Assembly: GCA_937905825.1 (NCBI GenBank) | Contig: CALCXM010000012.1 | Coordinates: 1-64,000 of the forward strand | Source: an uncultured bacterium | GTDB lineage: Bacteria; Planctomycetota; UBA1135; GCA-002686595 | Reading direction: 5' to 3' | DNA length: 64,000 nt | Part shown: positions 25,182-34,560 of the stretch, piece by piece | How the letters are laid out: every line of letters starts with the position of its first letter | Numbering within the stretch: position 1 is the first letter of the stretch | Translations under genes and position numbers: made by a program | Notes under the pieces: model-generated | What the model saw: only the letters and a program-made list of their open reading frames with translations | Told to the model about the DNA's origin: nothing | Databases searched by the model: none

Positions 25182-26203
25182 GGAAACTACGCGTAGCTGT
25201 CGCCATGCACTCCGCTCTCGTGCCGCCGGATTCGATCGAGGGTCTGACTCCGGATCAGTTGAATCGCTTCAAGATGGAGTACGACGTGCTGACGACGCTT
25301 CGCAACATGGGGCATGAGGCGATCGCACTTGGCATCGAAGATGACTTCCGGCCCTTGCAGCGTTGCTTGCGAACCTTCAAGCCCCACGTGGTCTTCAACC
25401 TATTGGCTCACTTTCACAACGCGGCGATCTACGAGTCAGCGGTGGTGAGTTGGTTGGAACTGCACAAGCAGGCGTACACCGGTTGCAACCCCCGCGGCAT
25501 CTTCGTGGCGAACGACAAGGCGCTCTCGAAGAAGGTGCTCTCCTATCATCGGATTCGCGCAGCGCGCTTCCTGGCGGTGCCCCGCGGGCGCACGATCAAG
25601 CAGCTGCCCAAGCGCTTGGAATTCCCCTTGTTTGTGAAGTCCGCCAGCGAACACGCCTCGACCGGCATCGCGCAAGCCTCGATAGTACGCGACCTAGAGC
25701 ACCTGCAGGAGCGCGTCGAGTTCATCCACCGCAACGTCGGCACCGGGGCCCTCTGCGAGGAGTACATCGAAGGCCGTGAACTGACGGTGGGGATCCTCGG
25801 CAACCAGCGGCTGGAAATTGGCCCTGTTTGGGAATTGGACCTGGCAGGGCTGCCCGATGGGGCCCCTCGCATCGTGACTTCGCGCCTGAAGTGGGATCTC
25901 GACTACCAAAAGCAAGTGGGCCTCAAGACCGGGCCCGCGGACCTGCCGATGGAGAAGAAGCAAGAGATTCAAAAGCTTGGACGTCGGATCTATCGCGCGC
26001 TGGGGCTTTCGGGCTTCGCTCGCATCGACATGCGCATGGACGCGAAGGGCAGAATTTGGATCTTGGAAGCCAACCCCAACCCAGACCTTTGCTTCGGAGA
26101 AGACTTCGCCGAATCCTTTGAGATCCATGGCTACGCCTATCCGGAGCTGCTGCAGAAGCTGCTCAACCTTGGGATGCGTTACCACGCTCCTTGGATGGGA
26201 TAG
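25178..26203 (+). CDS. D-alanine-D-alanine ligase-like ATP-grasp enzyme
   Basis: The 341-residue protein has an N-terminal subdomain (MRKLRVAVAMHS) and an ATP-grasp domain. FPLFVKSASEHASTGIAQ gives the ATP-binding Lys. LCEEYIEGRELTVGIL contains the adenine-hinge glutamates. ARIDMRMDAKGRIWILEANP carries the metal-binding D/E and N. The family makes peptide or amide bonds from a carboxylate and an amine by acyl-phosphate chemistry. It overlaps the metallopeptidase stop (ATGA), an arrangement that could make and cut the same bond. It is probably not the cell-wall Ddl, because the gene context differs. Confidence 0.85.
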   Translation: MRKLRVAVAMHSALVPPDSIEGLTPDQLNRFKMEYDVLTTLRNMGHEAIALGIEDDFRPLQRCLRTFKPHVVFNLLAHFHNAAIYESAVVSWLELHKQAYTGCNPRGIFVANDKALSKKVLSYHRIRAARFLAVPRGRTIKQLPKRLEFPLFVKSASEHASTGIAQASIVRDLEHLQERVEFIHRNVGTGALCEEYIEGRELTVGILGNQRLEIGPVWELDLAGLPDGAPRIVTSRLKWDLDYQKQVGLKTGPADLPMEKKQEIQKLGRRIYRALGLSGFARIDMRMDAKGRIWILEANPNPDLCFGEDFAESFEIHGYAYPELLQKLLNLGMRYHAPWMG

Positions 26204-26221
26204 TCCCCCGAGTACCCACCC

Positions 26222-28390
26222 ATGAAGCCCTCGTCCCGTGCATTGATCGCGCTCGTCGTTTTGATGGGGGGCTGGCTGTTCTGGTACAGCTCGTACGGGA
26301 TTTGGCAGCCGAAGGGATTGGAACCTCGCGAGCCGCTTGGCGGCCACAGCTCCGGCCCGACGTCCCGTGACCTACCTCTGCTAGCGGGAATGGAGAGCGG
26401 GTCTCCTATCCGAACCACCCGAGTGGCTCCGCCCGTGGAGGACTTCGACTTTCAAGCGGGCGAGTGGCGCACGAAGGAAAACGTTCGCTCCGACCAGGTG
26501 GTGCTCGTCGAAGTTTTGGTGGCGCTCGGTTTCGACGACGGCGATCCACAGGCGCCTCCACTGGTCAGCCCCGGGAGCTTCGCAGGCATCGACGTGCACG
26601 CGCAGTCTTGGGACGAATCCACGGACGAGACCTTTGCTCATAAGGCCCAAACCGACGAGCAAGGCATCGCTCGCTTTGAGTTTCCGGGCGCCTGTCATCT
26701 CGATTGGATTCGCGCGGACATGCCCCCGGGTTTGGAGCATCTCGCTGGTTTTGCTGATCCGCACGAAGATGTTCCCGCCGGGTCGATCGTTCGCTTCTCC
26801 CTCGTCGTTGTTGAGGGCGTTCGCGTCGCCGGTCGGGTGACGGACACCACAGGTGGTCCCCTCGGAGACATTCTCATCTGGGCTTCGGGCGGCGCCGTAG
26901 AGAAGCGCGACAAGGAGATTGAAGACGAGTGGTATCCCGCTAGCTACGAAACACGCAGTCGCCCGGACGGTACTTTTGAGTTCACCGGATTGCCTGACCA
27001 TGACCTCCTGATCGGAGTCGCCCCGGGCGAGTGGTTGCAGGTGGCCCCAGGCACGCCAAACAGCGCCGAAGAGCCTGAGTGGGAGGAGGTCGACCCCCTT
27101 GTTCGCGCACGCTTTGGCTCGCAGCCCGGCGTGCTCGTCGTCAGCAACATCTCGCTTGTGCAGCGCGAGAGAGTCGACTTGATTTTGCTGGATGCGGATG
27201 GAGCGCCGGTTCCGTTCGGAAGCCTGAGCATTGAACCGCTCATGCTGGTAGCCCCAAATCTACTGGGGGAAGAACAGTGGGAGCGTCAGATGGATTCGGC
27301 GCAGACCGAATGGGAACGGAATCGGGTGCGTTCCATGCTGACTTGGCCGCGGTCTGCGGGGCTGGAAGTCGCGGCGGATGGCAGCGCCTCGTTCTACGGA
27401 GCGGCGGGTTCATGGCGGATCCATGCTTCCACGCGGCTCGAATGCAGCTTTCGCGATTTCCAGATCTACGTGCGGCCCGGGGACTCCCAGGTGCACCAGC
27501 TGCGCTTCCTCAAAACGATGTCGACCATTACCGGCAGCGTGATCGACGGAAAGACCCAGCAGCCGATTGTGAAGGCCAAGGTTCGTCTGACCGTCGGACG
27601 CTGCGTGGACACGGTCGAGACGGGCGGGGATGGCCGCTTTGAGCTGGCGGGCGTGCCCCTGGATGGACCTTTCAGACTGCGCGTGTCCCACGAGAAGTAC
27701 TTCACCGAGGAGCGCGAGGCGGACTTAGACCAACTGCCTTTGGAATTTTCGATGAGCAGGGCTTCCGAGGTGGCTCTGCAGTTCTTGGATCATGCGGGGC
27801 AACCGATCGCCCACCATCGAGTCCGTCTTGTTCGCCGCAATGGAGAGCAGGATCAGACGCCGCTCAGTGACGATGGCAAGTTCTGGCTTTCGCTCCTGCC
27901 CGTGCCCATCGCCGAGCTCAACACCACAGGCAATGGTCGGGTCCTTTTCGATCACTTGTATCCGGGGAGCTACGACGTCGAACTTGAACTCAAGACGGAC
28001 ACGGGCGGATTCGGTATTTGGGGGGAGCCGCTTGCGGAGTCGAAGGTCTGGGGTCGCTGGAGCGTGAAGGCCTCGGATGTGGCCCGCCAGATCACCGTGG
28101 ACTTGACTGAGCATCAGCTGACTCGCTTCCCGGGCTACTTGACCCTCCACGGGCTCGTGCGCAGCCAAAATGGCTACGAGCCGATTGCGGGGGCGGAGAT
28201 TCGCGTGACCTGCGGTGGACGGAGCACCAGTGTCTACAGTTCGAGCGTGGGGGCGTTCTCGGTGGACGGGTTGGCCGGTCTGATGCGCTACGAAGTTTCC
28301 GCTCCCGGCCACAAATCAGTCGAGGGCAGTCTGCGCAAGGACTTCGGTGGCAAGAAGTCGATGCGTTTCGACTTGGAACCGATCGAGTAG
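26222..28390 (+). CDS. Membrane-anchored protein with carboxypeptidase-regulatory-like domains
   Basis: The 722-residue protein has an N-terminal hydrophobic segment (ALIALVVLMGGWLFWYS) that could be an uncleaved anchor. At least three Ig-like CarboxypepD-reg modules are visible, at about 200-270 (VRVAGRVTDTTGGPLGDILI), 435-500 (ITGSVIDGKTQQPIVKAKV, GRFELAGVPLDGPFRL) and 640-720 (LTLHGLVRSQNGYEPIAGAEI). These modules usually act in adhesion or as structural linkers. It lies 18 bp after the ATP-grasp gene and may be cotranscribed. It uses the same module type as the sigma-factor fusion at 36414. Function unknown. Confidence 0.78.
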   Translation: MKPSSRALIALVVLMGGWLFWYSSYGIWQPKGLEPREPLGGHSSGPTSRDLPLLAGMESGSPIRTTRVAPPVEDFDFQAGEWRTKENVRSDQVVLVEVLVALGFDDGDPQAPPLVSPGSFAGIDVHAQSWDESTDETFAHKAQTDEQGIARFEFPGACHLDWIRADMPPGLEHLAGFADPHEDVPAGSIVRFSLVVVEGVRVAGRVTDTTGGPLGDILIWASGGAVEKRDKEIEDEWYPASYETRSRPDGTFEFTGLPDHDLLIGVAPGEWLQVAPGTPNSAEEPEWEEVDPLVRARFGSQPGVLVVSNISLVQRERVDLILLDADGAPVPFGSLSIEPLMLVAPNLLGEEQWERQMDSAQTEWERNRVRSMLTWPRSAGLEVAADGSASFYGAAGSWRIHASTRLECSFRDFQIYVRPGDSQVHQLRFLKTMSTITGSVIDGKTQQPIVKAKVRLTVGRCVDTVETGGDGRFELAGVPLDGPFRLRVSHEKYFTEEREADLDQLPLEFSMSRASEVALQFLDHAGQPIAHHRVRLVRRNGEQDQTPLSDDGKFWLSLLPVPIAELNTTGNGRVLFDHLYPGSYDVELELKTDTGGFGIWGEPLAESKVWGRWSVKASDVARQITVDLTEHQLTRFPGYLTLHGLVRSQNGYEPIAGAEIRVTCGGRSTSVYSSSVGAFSVDGLAGLMRYEVSAPGHKSVEGSLRKDFGGKKSMRFDLEPIE

Positions 28391-28399
28391 AACTCCAAG

Positions 28400-28497
28400 C
28401 GAGTTCCTGCTCGCGAACTCGATCGCCCTACTGGTTGTGTTCCTGCCAGGCCAACCCTTCGACCTCGCCGCTGGCCGTTTCCTTCGGGTCGGCCAGC
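28400..28497. terminator. Two hairpins between convergent genes
   Basis: Arms CGAGTTC (28400-28406) and GAACTCG (28415-28421) pair over 7 bp. GCTGGCCG (28470-28477) and CGGCCAGC (28490-28497) pair over 8 bp. They lie in the 178-bp spacer between the ends of the gene at 28390 (+) and the aminotransferase at 28569 (-). The first hairpin starts 10 bp after the + strand stop. No T run follows either, so the call is moderate. I see no gene in this spacer. Confidence 0.4.
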
Positions 28498-28568
28498 AGA
28501 GGGCGGAAGAAACCCAGGAGGAACCGACTTCTCGTACCTGGGGCATGCGTGGCAGCACCTGCCGCTCC

Positions 28569-29744
28569 CTAAGCCAGGGATTCCAGGCGCCGACAGATTT
28601 CATCCAAGTCGGTTTCACCCACTGCGTAGTGGAAGCGCATCGTGCGAATGCCCTCGCCGTTTTCGTAGAAGAGGTGACCTGGTACCGCATTGATTCCGAC
28701 TCGATCGATGAGCTTGAGAACGGCCTCGTAGGGTTCGATGTCCCCCAAGACATTTTTGTAACCCGCTAAGGCGTAGTAGGCGCCCTGCGGCCTGCGCACG
28801 CTGAATCCCGCGGAGCTGAGGGCATCACAAAAACGGTTTCGGCGGCCCTCGTAGTCCGCGGCAAGATCCGTGTAGAAGCTCGCGGGCAATTCAGCCAGGG
28901 CCCGTTCGACTCCCCGTTGCAAGGGCCGCGGCGGGCAGATGTGCACCTGGTCCGAGATCAAGCCGATCGAGTTCACCAGGTCAGCGGGTCCCGCCAGGTA
29001 GCCGATGCGCCAACCGGTAATCGAGTAGGTCTTGCTGAAGCCACCGATGGTCAGGCAACGCTCCGCCAAGCCGGGAAGCGTCCCGGGGGAGATGTGTTTG
29101 CGGCCGTCGTACAGCATGTACTCGTAGACCTCATCAGTGATGATCGCGATGTCCGTGCCGTCGACCAATTCGGCGATGGCGGCGAGCTCGGTTGCATCGA
29201 AGACCTTGCCGGAGGGGTTCGCGGGGGTGTTGATCAGGATCGCCCGAGTGCGCTTGCTCAAGGCGGTTTTCAAGGTCTCGACGTCCAGCGCGTAGTCCTC
29301 TCCAGCGAGCCGCACGCACACGGGCTTGGCGCCCATCAAGGTCAAGGAGCTGCGGTGGTAGGAATAGAAGGGCTCGAACAGGATCACCTCGTCCCCCGCT
29401 TCGAACAGGCACAGTCCCGCGCTGAAGAAGGCGCTCGACGACCCCATACCGACCATGACGTTCTCCTCCTGCACGTCGAGGCCGTTGTACTCGCGCAGCT
29501 TGCGCGCGATCTGCTGGCGCAAGCCTGGGATTCCGCTGTAGGGCGTGTAGGTCTGCCGATCCGAGCCGTCGATGGAGGCGATGGCGCCCGCCCGCAAACA
29601 GGCGGGGGCGTCCAGGTCGCAGACCCCTTGACCCAGATTGATTCCGCCCTCCACCTTGTTGATCACGTCCGTCAAGGCCCGCAAGGGGTTGGCCTTGGCG
29701 AGATGGGTGCGGCGAGCGGCGAGGCGTTGGAAGGGGCTGTTCAT
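28569..29744 (-). CDS. Class I/II PLP-dependent aminotransferase
   Basis: The 391-residue protein opens INLGQGVCDLDAPACLRAGA and has TYTPYSGIPGLRQQIA. ILINTPANPSGKVF binds cofactor and substrate. ITDEVYEYMLYDG and the PLP-lysine segment GGFSKTYSITGWRIGYLAG complete the fold-type I core, and FHYAVGETDLDEICRRL closes it. It resembles aspartate-type aminotransferases, but the substrate is not fixed by sequence. The ATG at 29744 overlaps the stop of the GNAT gene (ATGA). An upstream extension of the frame reads into that gene and was rejected. Confidence 0.92.
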   Translation of the reverse strand: MNSPFQRLAARRTHLAKANPLRALTDVINKVEGGINLGQGVCDLDAPACLRAGAIASIDGSDRQTYTPYSGIPGLRQQIARKLREYNGLDVQEENVMVGMGSSSAFFSAGLCLFEAGDEVILFEPFYSYHRSSLTLMGAKPVCVRLAGEDYALDVETLKTALSKRTRAILINTPANPSGKVFDATELAAIAELVDGTDIAIITDEVYEYMLYDGRKHISPGTLPGLAERCLTIGGFSKTYSITGWRIGYLAGPADLVNSIGLISDQVHICPPRPLQRGVERALAELPASFYTDLAADYEGRRNRFCDALSSAGFSVRRPQGAYYALAGYKNVLGDIEPYEAVLKLIDRVGINAVPGHLFYENGEGIRTMRFHYAVGETDLDEICRRLESLA

Positions 29745-30265
29745 CGCTTGGAAGAGTCGGGTTGGTCGATGACGAAGACGTGTAGTTCGATGGCTTTGGT
29801 TCCCTCGCCCCGTTGCGAAATGCTGTGCGTGCGCATTCCACTCTTGATGAGCACTCTTTGCGAGGCAGCGTTGGTGGGGCTGGTGCTGGCGTAGATCTGT
29901 GACAAATTCTGGGCCTCGAAGCCATAGCGGATCGTTGCGATCGCAGCCTGCGTGCCCAAGCCCTTTCCCCACAGGCGGCGCGGCAACATGAATCCAAGTT
30001 CGGGGCCATCGAAAGTGGTCGGGATCAACATCATCCAGGCCACGGGGGAGCTGTCGCTGGCCAATTCCGCGAGGAACACACGCGGCGGCTGAGCATCCAC
30101 TTCGACCAGGTTCTTCAGGCCCTCCTCGATTTGCTCCACGCTGAGCGCACGCCCGATTCCAGTGGTCTTCATGACCTCCTCGTCCGTCTCGAGTTCGATC
30201 AGAAAGTCCAGATCCTGCCTGCGGAAGGCCCGCAATCGGATGATGTCAGTTTCGAAGAGGGTCAT
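29741..30265 (-). CDS. GNAT-family acetyltransferase (RimJ/RimL-like)
   Basis: The 174-residue protein is of the RimJ/RimL type of GNAT acetyltransferases. DIIRLRAFRRQDLDFLIELETD is the N-terminal start, and WGKGLGTQAAIATIRYGFE is the acetyl-CoA-binding motif A. STSPTNAASQRVLIKSGM is the usual C-terminal end of the family. It would acetylate a protein N-terminus or a small molecule. The gene precedes the aminotransferase with overlapping ATGA. It is divergent from the DoxX gene at 30395. Confidence 0.9.
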   Translation of the reverse strand: MTLFETDIIRLRAFRRQDLDFLIELETDEEVMKTTGIGRALSVEQIEEGLKNLVEVDAQPPRVFLAELASDSSPVAWMMLIPTTFDGPELGFMLPRRLWGKGLGTQAAIATIRYGFEAQNLSQIYASTSPTNAASQRVLIKSGMRTHSISQRGEGTKAIELHVFVIDQPDSSKR

Positions 30266-30394
30266 GGCTTCTCTTTTGGCGAGGGGCCGAGAGGGTGCCG
30301 ACAAGCCTACAGGGCGCGCGCTTTGTTTGAGGCTTGAGACCGCGCTTTCCGTATCCTGACCTGCTCGCGACCCATCCAAGTGCCCCGCTACCCC

Positions 30395-30808
30395 ATGAAC
30401 GAATCCTCGAAGTACTCGGACCACGCTCTGCTTGTCCTGCGCCTGGCGGTGGGGGGCCTGATGTTGTTGCACGGCATCCACAAGATCCAAAACGGGATCG
30501 GCCCCATCGAAAACATGCTCGCGGGCAAGGACCTGCCGCGCGGGTTAGCCATGGGCGTGTATGCGGGAGAGGTGGTCGCGCCCATTCTGATCTTGCTCGG
30601 TTTTCTGACAAGACCTGCCGCCTTCTTGCTGGCGGGCACCATGCTCGTCTCCGTTTGGCTGGCCTATGGCGCCAACGCCTTCCAATTGACCAATCAGGGT
30701 GGACTCGCGGTGGAGCTCAACCTGCTGTACCTGGCGGGTGCGGTGGTCCTCAGCATCTCCGGCGGCGGTCGCTTCAGCGTCGGTCGCGGCGAGGGCAAGT
30801 GGAGTTGA
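30395..30808 (+). CDS. DoxX-family membrane protein
   Basis: The 137-residue protein has four hydrophobic segments, as in the DoxX family: residues 12-33 (LLVLRLAVGGLMLLHGIHKI), 55-75 (MGVYAGEVVAPILILLGFLT), 78-98 and 103-125. LRLAVGGLMLLHGIHKI and the AGEVVAPILILLGFLTRPAA stretch are diagnostic. Members are linked to quinone or oxidative-stress functions, and the exact job is unknown. It is 7 bp upstream of the SRPBCC-SDR fusion gene and probably cotranscribed. ATG 30395 was chosen over 30380 because the short extension has no membrane character. Confidence 0.87.
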   Translation: MNESSKYSDHALLVLRLAVGGLMLLHGIHKIQNGIGPIENMLAGKDLPRGLAMGVYAGEVVAPILILLGFLTRPAAFLLAGTMLVSVWLAYGANAFQLTNQGGLAVELNLLYLAGAVVLSISGGGRFSVGRGEGKWS

Positions 30809-30815
30809 GGCCCCG

Positions 30816-32192
30816 ATGATTCAAGCCGTCTTTCGCAAGGAGTTTGGCGCGCAAGTCAGTGCTCGCGATCTCTTCGACTGGCACCAGCGTCCGGGGGCCT
30901 TTGAGCGTTTGGTCGCCCCTTGGGAAGACGTTCGGGTTAGCGGCCTCCCGCGAGCCTTGCACAATGGTCTGCGCTTGAACATCAGCGTGCCCCTCGGCCC
31001 AGTGCGCTTGAGTTGGTGTTCGGTGATCTCCGACGTGAACCCGGAGGCCGGCTTCAAAGATGTGCAAGGGGGCGGGCCCTTTGCCTTTTGGGAGCACCGG
31101 CACTTGATCTCCGAGGGCACGCAAGGCGCGCTGCTCGAGGACTCGATTCAGTATCGCCTGCCCTTCGGCTTCCTCGGCCAAGCACTCGCCGGGGGCATGG
31201 TTCGGCGGCGACTGCAACAGATGTTCGCCTATCGTCACCAAGTCACGGAACAGGACCTGCGTTTGCACGCAGCTCACCAGGAGAAGAAACGCATGGACGT
31301 CTTGATCACAGGTGCGAGTGGCATGGTGGGGCGCAGCTTGGAAGCTTTGCTGACCACCGGTGGGCATCGCGTGCGCCGCCTGGTGCGTGGCGCGCCGCGC
31401 GGACCCTTGGAGTTTGCTTGGAACGCGCGCACCGGGGCCATCGATCCCCAAGCCGTCGAAGGCAGCGATGCGGTGATTCATCTGGCGGGGGAGAGCATCG
31501 CTTCCGGGCGCTGGACAAGGGCTCGCAAGGGCCGCGTGTTGGACAGTCGCGTGCTTGGCACGCGCCACATCGCGAACGCGATCCGTGATGCGAGGAACAA
31601 GCCGCGCACGTTCCTCTGCGCTTCCGCCATCGGCATCTACGGGGCGCAAAGCGTTGGGCTCAAGGACGAAGCGGGCGAGCAGGGCGACGACTTCCTGGCG
31701 CGGGTTTGCAAGCAGTGGGAACGGGAGGCTCTGATGTTGGCGGAGGCGCGCGTGGTGCGTTTGCGTTTCGGCGTGATCCTGAGCTCCGCCGGCGGAGCCT
31801 TGAAGCAGATGCTTCCGCCCTTCCGCATGGGCCTGGGCGGTCCCCTCGGCAACGGTCAGCAGTGGATGAGTTGGATCGCCTTGGACGACGCGGTGGCCGC
31901 CATCTACCACGCGCTGATGACCGAGAGCGTCGAGGGCGCTGTCAACGTGGTGACCCCCAATCCCGTCAGCAACCGCGAGTTCACCAAGGTGCTCGGCAAG
32001 GTCTTGGGCCGTCCCACGGTGCTGCCCCTGCCCGCGCCGGCGGTGCGTCTCTTGCTCGGAGAGATGGGAGAAGCACTTTTGCTCGGCGGGCAACAGGTCG
32101 AGCCGCGAGCGCTGCGGGAGTCTGGATTTCTGTTCACGTATCCGGAGCTCGAGGGGGCCTTGCGCCACCAGTTGGGCCGTCCGGCTTCCTAG
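30816..32192 (+). CDS. SRPBCC (START-like) domain fused to TIGR01777-type epimerase
   Basis: The 458-residue protein has two domains. Residues 1-155 form an SRPBCC/START-like hydrophobic-pocket domain (LFDWHQRPGAFERLVAPWEDV, LISEGTQGALLEDSIQYRLP). Residues 160-450 form an extended SDR of the TIGR01777/SDR39U1 type, with NAD-binding VLITGASGMVGRSLEALL and VIHLAGESIASGRWT. SAIGIYG is close to the active site and VRLRFGVILSSAGGALKQM follows. Such fusions are known in several phyla, and the substrate is unknown. The gene starts 7 bp after the DoxX gene. It could act on a membrane lipid or quinone held by the START domain. Confidence 0.88.
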   Translation: MIQAVFRKEFGAQVSARDLFDWHQRPGAFERLVAPWEDVRVSGLPRALHNGLRLNISVPLGPVRLSWCSVISDVNPEAGFKDVQGGGPFAFWEHRHLISEGTQGALLEDSIQYRLPFGFLGQALAGGMVRRRLQQMFAYRHQVTEQDLRLHAAHQEKKRMDVLITGASGMVGRSLEALLTTGGHRVRRLVRGAPRGPLEFAWNARTGAIDPQAVEGSDAVIHLAGESIASGRWTRARKGRVLDSRVLGTRHIANAIRDARNKPRTFLCASAIGIYGAQSVGLKDEAGEQGDDFLARVCKQWEREALMLAEARVVRLRFGVILSSAGGALKQMLPPFRMGLGGPLGNGQQWMSWIALDDAVAAIYHALMTESVEGAVNVVTPNPVSNREFTKVLGKVLGRPTVLPLPAPAVRLLLGEMGEALLLGGQQVEPRALRESGFLFTYPELEGALRHQLGRPAS

Positions 32193-32364
32193 CCCGCTCC
32201 TCAGCAGTCGAACGGGCGCCTTTGCAGGACCTCCCTCAAAAAAACTCTCGGGTTTCGCGAAGGGGACGGAGGGTCAAGGTCACCAAACTTGCGCAAGGCA
32301 TCCACCCGGTTGCCGCTCCCACCCGCACATCACCCAGGGGCGTTCCCCCCAGGAAGCCATCGCG

Positions 32365-33423
32365 ATGCTCACCACTTTTGTTCTCGTCGGCCTCGCCCTT
32401 CCCAACGTCTGTCTCGGCGGGATTGTGCCTTTCGCGAGTCCCGCTCCGCTGGCCGCGGCCACAGCGCAGGAGACCCAAGCCCTCACCTTTCGGATTGCGG
32501 AAGGCACGCGTTTGGAAAAGTCGTTCCACGTCCGCACGTCGACGCTCTCGTCCGACTTTCGCGTGTTCATGGGAGGCCAGCCGGTGCCCAGTGCGTTTCT
32601 GCCGAAGCTCGAGCTGACAAACGAACAGTCCATGACCGTCGAGCTGTGTGACACCTACGGGAAGACCAAGAAGGGTCAACTGCTGAGCTTCGTTCGGGAC
32701 TACACCGAGCTTGCGGGAGAAGGCAGCTTCAGCGTTGAGGTTCCGCCCGAGGCTCCCGAGGAATCCTCTTGGCAGCGAGAGAGTCCGCTGGCTGGCGAGC
32801 GCGTTGCTTTTCAGTGGGACGCGAAGGCCGGGGCTTTCACGCGGAAGCTGGTGGGCGGCGGGGACCCCCCCGAGCCCCTGGACATCTTGCAAGCGCGCAT
32901 GGACTTGACCGAGTTCCTGCCTGAGCAGGACGTTGAAGTGGGCGCCTCCTGGGAGGTGGATGCGGCTCTCTTGGCGGGGCTGCTGAACCCCGGAGGGCCA
33001 TTGCGGTTGGATCGCGGCGAGCAGAGTACGGAGTTGCCCTTTGAAACCTTGAGCATCGAAGGCGAACTCACGGTCAAGCTCGAGCAGATAGCCCACGAAG
33101 ACGGCGTTCGGATTGCCGTCCTGACCATCGAGGGCCAGTGCGAACAGGTCGCGGAACGGGAGGGAGACTTGACCCGCGTGCCCGTGGCCGAGGGCGAAGC
33201 AACCGACACGGCCACCTGGAACTACGACATCGAAGGGAGCTTGCGCTGGAACTTGGACGCGGGCCACGCGCTCTCCTTGGATCTCTCCGGCCCCTTTGAC
33301 CACTTGCTGCGCACGGAGCGAGATCCCGGGCAAGGGGGCGCCGACTACGCTTCCGAGATCGAGTCCGACGGGGACCTAGAGGTCGAAGTGCGGTTCACCA
33401 GTGTGGAGGACGGGCGGCAGTAG
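32365..33423 (+). CDS. Exported protein of unknown function
   Basis: The 352-residue protein has a hydrophobic N-terminus (TTFVLVGLALPNVCLGG) and ends its signal near the AQE at residues 34-36. The mature protein is acidic and rich in beta-strand patterns, such as SDFRVFMGGQPVPSAF, LTVKLEQIAHEDGVRIAVLT and TWNYDIEGSLRWNLDAG. It resembles planctomycete proteins of no named family. The 172-bp spacer before it shows no strong structure beyond a short GCCCG/CGGGC hairpin just after the previous gene. No catalytic motif is visible. Function not recognised. Confidence 0.65.
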   Translation: MLTTFVLVGLALPNVCLGGIVPFASPAPLAAATAQETQALTFRIAEGTRLEKSFHVRTSTLSSDFRVFMGGQPVPSAFLPKLELTNEQSMTVELCDTYGKTKKGQLLSFVRDYTELAGEGSFSVEVPPEAPEESSWQRESPLAGERVAFQWDAKAGAFTRKLVGGGDPPEPLDILQARMDLTEFLPEQDVEVGASWEVDAALLAGLLNPGGPLRLDRGEQSTELPFETLSIEGELTVKLEQIAHEDGVRIAVLTIEGQCEQVAEREGDLTRVPVAEGEATDTATWNYDIEGSLRWNLDAGHALSLDLSGPFDHLLRTERDPGQGGADYASEIESDGDLEVEVRFTSVEDGRQ

Positions 33424-33485
33424 TCCGGTCGGGGAGCGCGGCTTCCAGCGCCAGATTCCCTCGCCAGGATTCCCCGCGAGGTCCG

Positions 33486-34541
33486 CTACTCGTTGCCCAG
33501 GTCCCCGGGTTGGCTGAGGTTGGCCATGATGGCCTCGGCGACGGCTTGGATTTCCTCTGGCTTGCGTTGCGTCAGCATGCGCACCTTCATGTGCCCGTTG
33601 ACCATCACCTGCAGTTCCTCCACGGCTTTGCCGTTGATCTGCATGTCGCTGTTTCCCTTCCGGACGTCCGTAATGTCGGCCTTCGGAAAGTCATAAGTCC
33701 GGTCGCCGAAGAGCGTCTTGCGGCGAATGCGAAGACTCGTGCTGGTGACCTCGAGGACGGCCATGCGCTTGGCCATGTTGAGCAGCCCCAAGCCGAGCCC
33801 GCCGAACACTCCGCCGAAGATCAGGACAATCGGAATGGCGGGCAGCAGGCCGGAGAAGTTCTTGAGGCTTTGACCGAGCAGGGTGCTGATGAGTATCCCC
33901 CCGAAGATCACCAGCACGAACAGGTAAGGAGCCCACAACCCTTGGGTGCCCCGGCGCAGACCGGCAGCTGGCACGCTGATGTGCACGCCATCGGGGGTGG
34001 AGCGCATTTGGATTTCGGCGGATCCATCGCGGGTTGGAGCGGGAGTGAGGGGCCGCAAACTCTGCCCATCCTGCGTTCCCGGTTGAACTCCCCGCGAAGG
34101 GCTGTCGTCCGGGACGGAGGGCTGATCCAGGGTTTGAGCGTGGCCTGCCCCGGCGCCCCAGGAAGCGGGACGACCCAGCCTGTCACGCCACTCTTGATGG
34201 GCGCGCTCGAGTTGTCCGAGCACTTCTTGGAGTTTCTCGTGGGGGTACCCGATGGCGAGCCACGCTTCGCGCCCAGCGGTCTTGATCCGGATCCCGTAGG
34301 TCTGTTTGCCAGAGGCCCTTTGGGTTCCTTCCATGGCTTCCAGATTGATTTCTGAGTTTGCGTCCCAGACGTGCTGGTAGCGCTTTTTGAAGGGCCCGAT
34401 CTGTTCGGTCGCTTGCACCTGGCGCGGCGTGAGCTCCAGGGTGCAGCGACTCGTGACGAACTGGTCGAAGGGGTGCGACCGTTTGGGCAGCAGGAGGCGA
34501 TAGCCTTCCTCTTCGTTGTGTTCTTCGTCTGTTGTTCCCAT
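33486..34541 (-). CDS. Membrane protein with PH-like C-terminal region, unknown function
   Basis: The 351-residue protein starts with a polar N-terminal region (about 1-195, Gln/Pro-rich near 130-180). Two membrane helices at about 203-225 (LWAPYLFVLVIFGGILISTL) and 232-255 (LLPAIPIVLIFGGVFGGLGLGLL) follow. The soluble tail from 260 on is strand-rich (VLEVTSTSLRIRRKTLFGDRTYDFPKA), similar to PH-like membrane-anchored proteins that follow two helices. It is convergent with the exported gene at 32365 and 19 bp upstream of nothing coding on its strand. Function unknown. Confidence 0.7.
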   Translation of the reverse strand: MGTTDEEHNEEEGYRLLLPKRSHPFDQFVTSRCTLELTPRQVQATEQIGPFKKRYQHVWDANSEINLEAMEGTQRASGKQTYGIRIKTAGREAWLAIGYPHEKLQEVLGQLERAHQEWRDRLGRPASWGAGAGHAQTLDQPSVPDDSPSRGVQPGTQDGQSLRPLTPAPTRDGSAEIQMRSTPDGVHISVPAAGLRRGTQGLWAPYLFVLVIFGGILISTLLGQSLKNFSGLLPAIPIVLIFGGVFGGLGLGLLNMAKRMAVLEVTSTSLRIRRKTLFGDRTYDFPKADITDVRKGNSDMQINGKAVEELQVMVNGHMKVRMLTQRKPEEIQAVAEAIMANLSQPGDLGNE

Positions 34542-34560
34542 GGGCGTGTCGTCGATCCGA

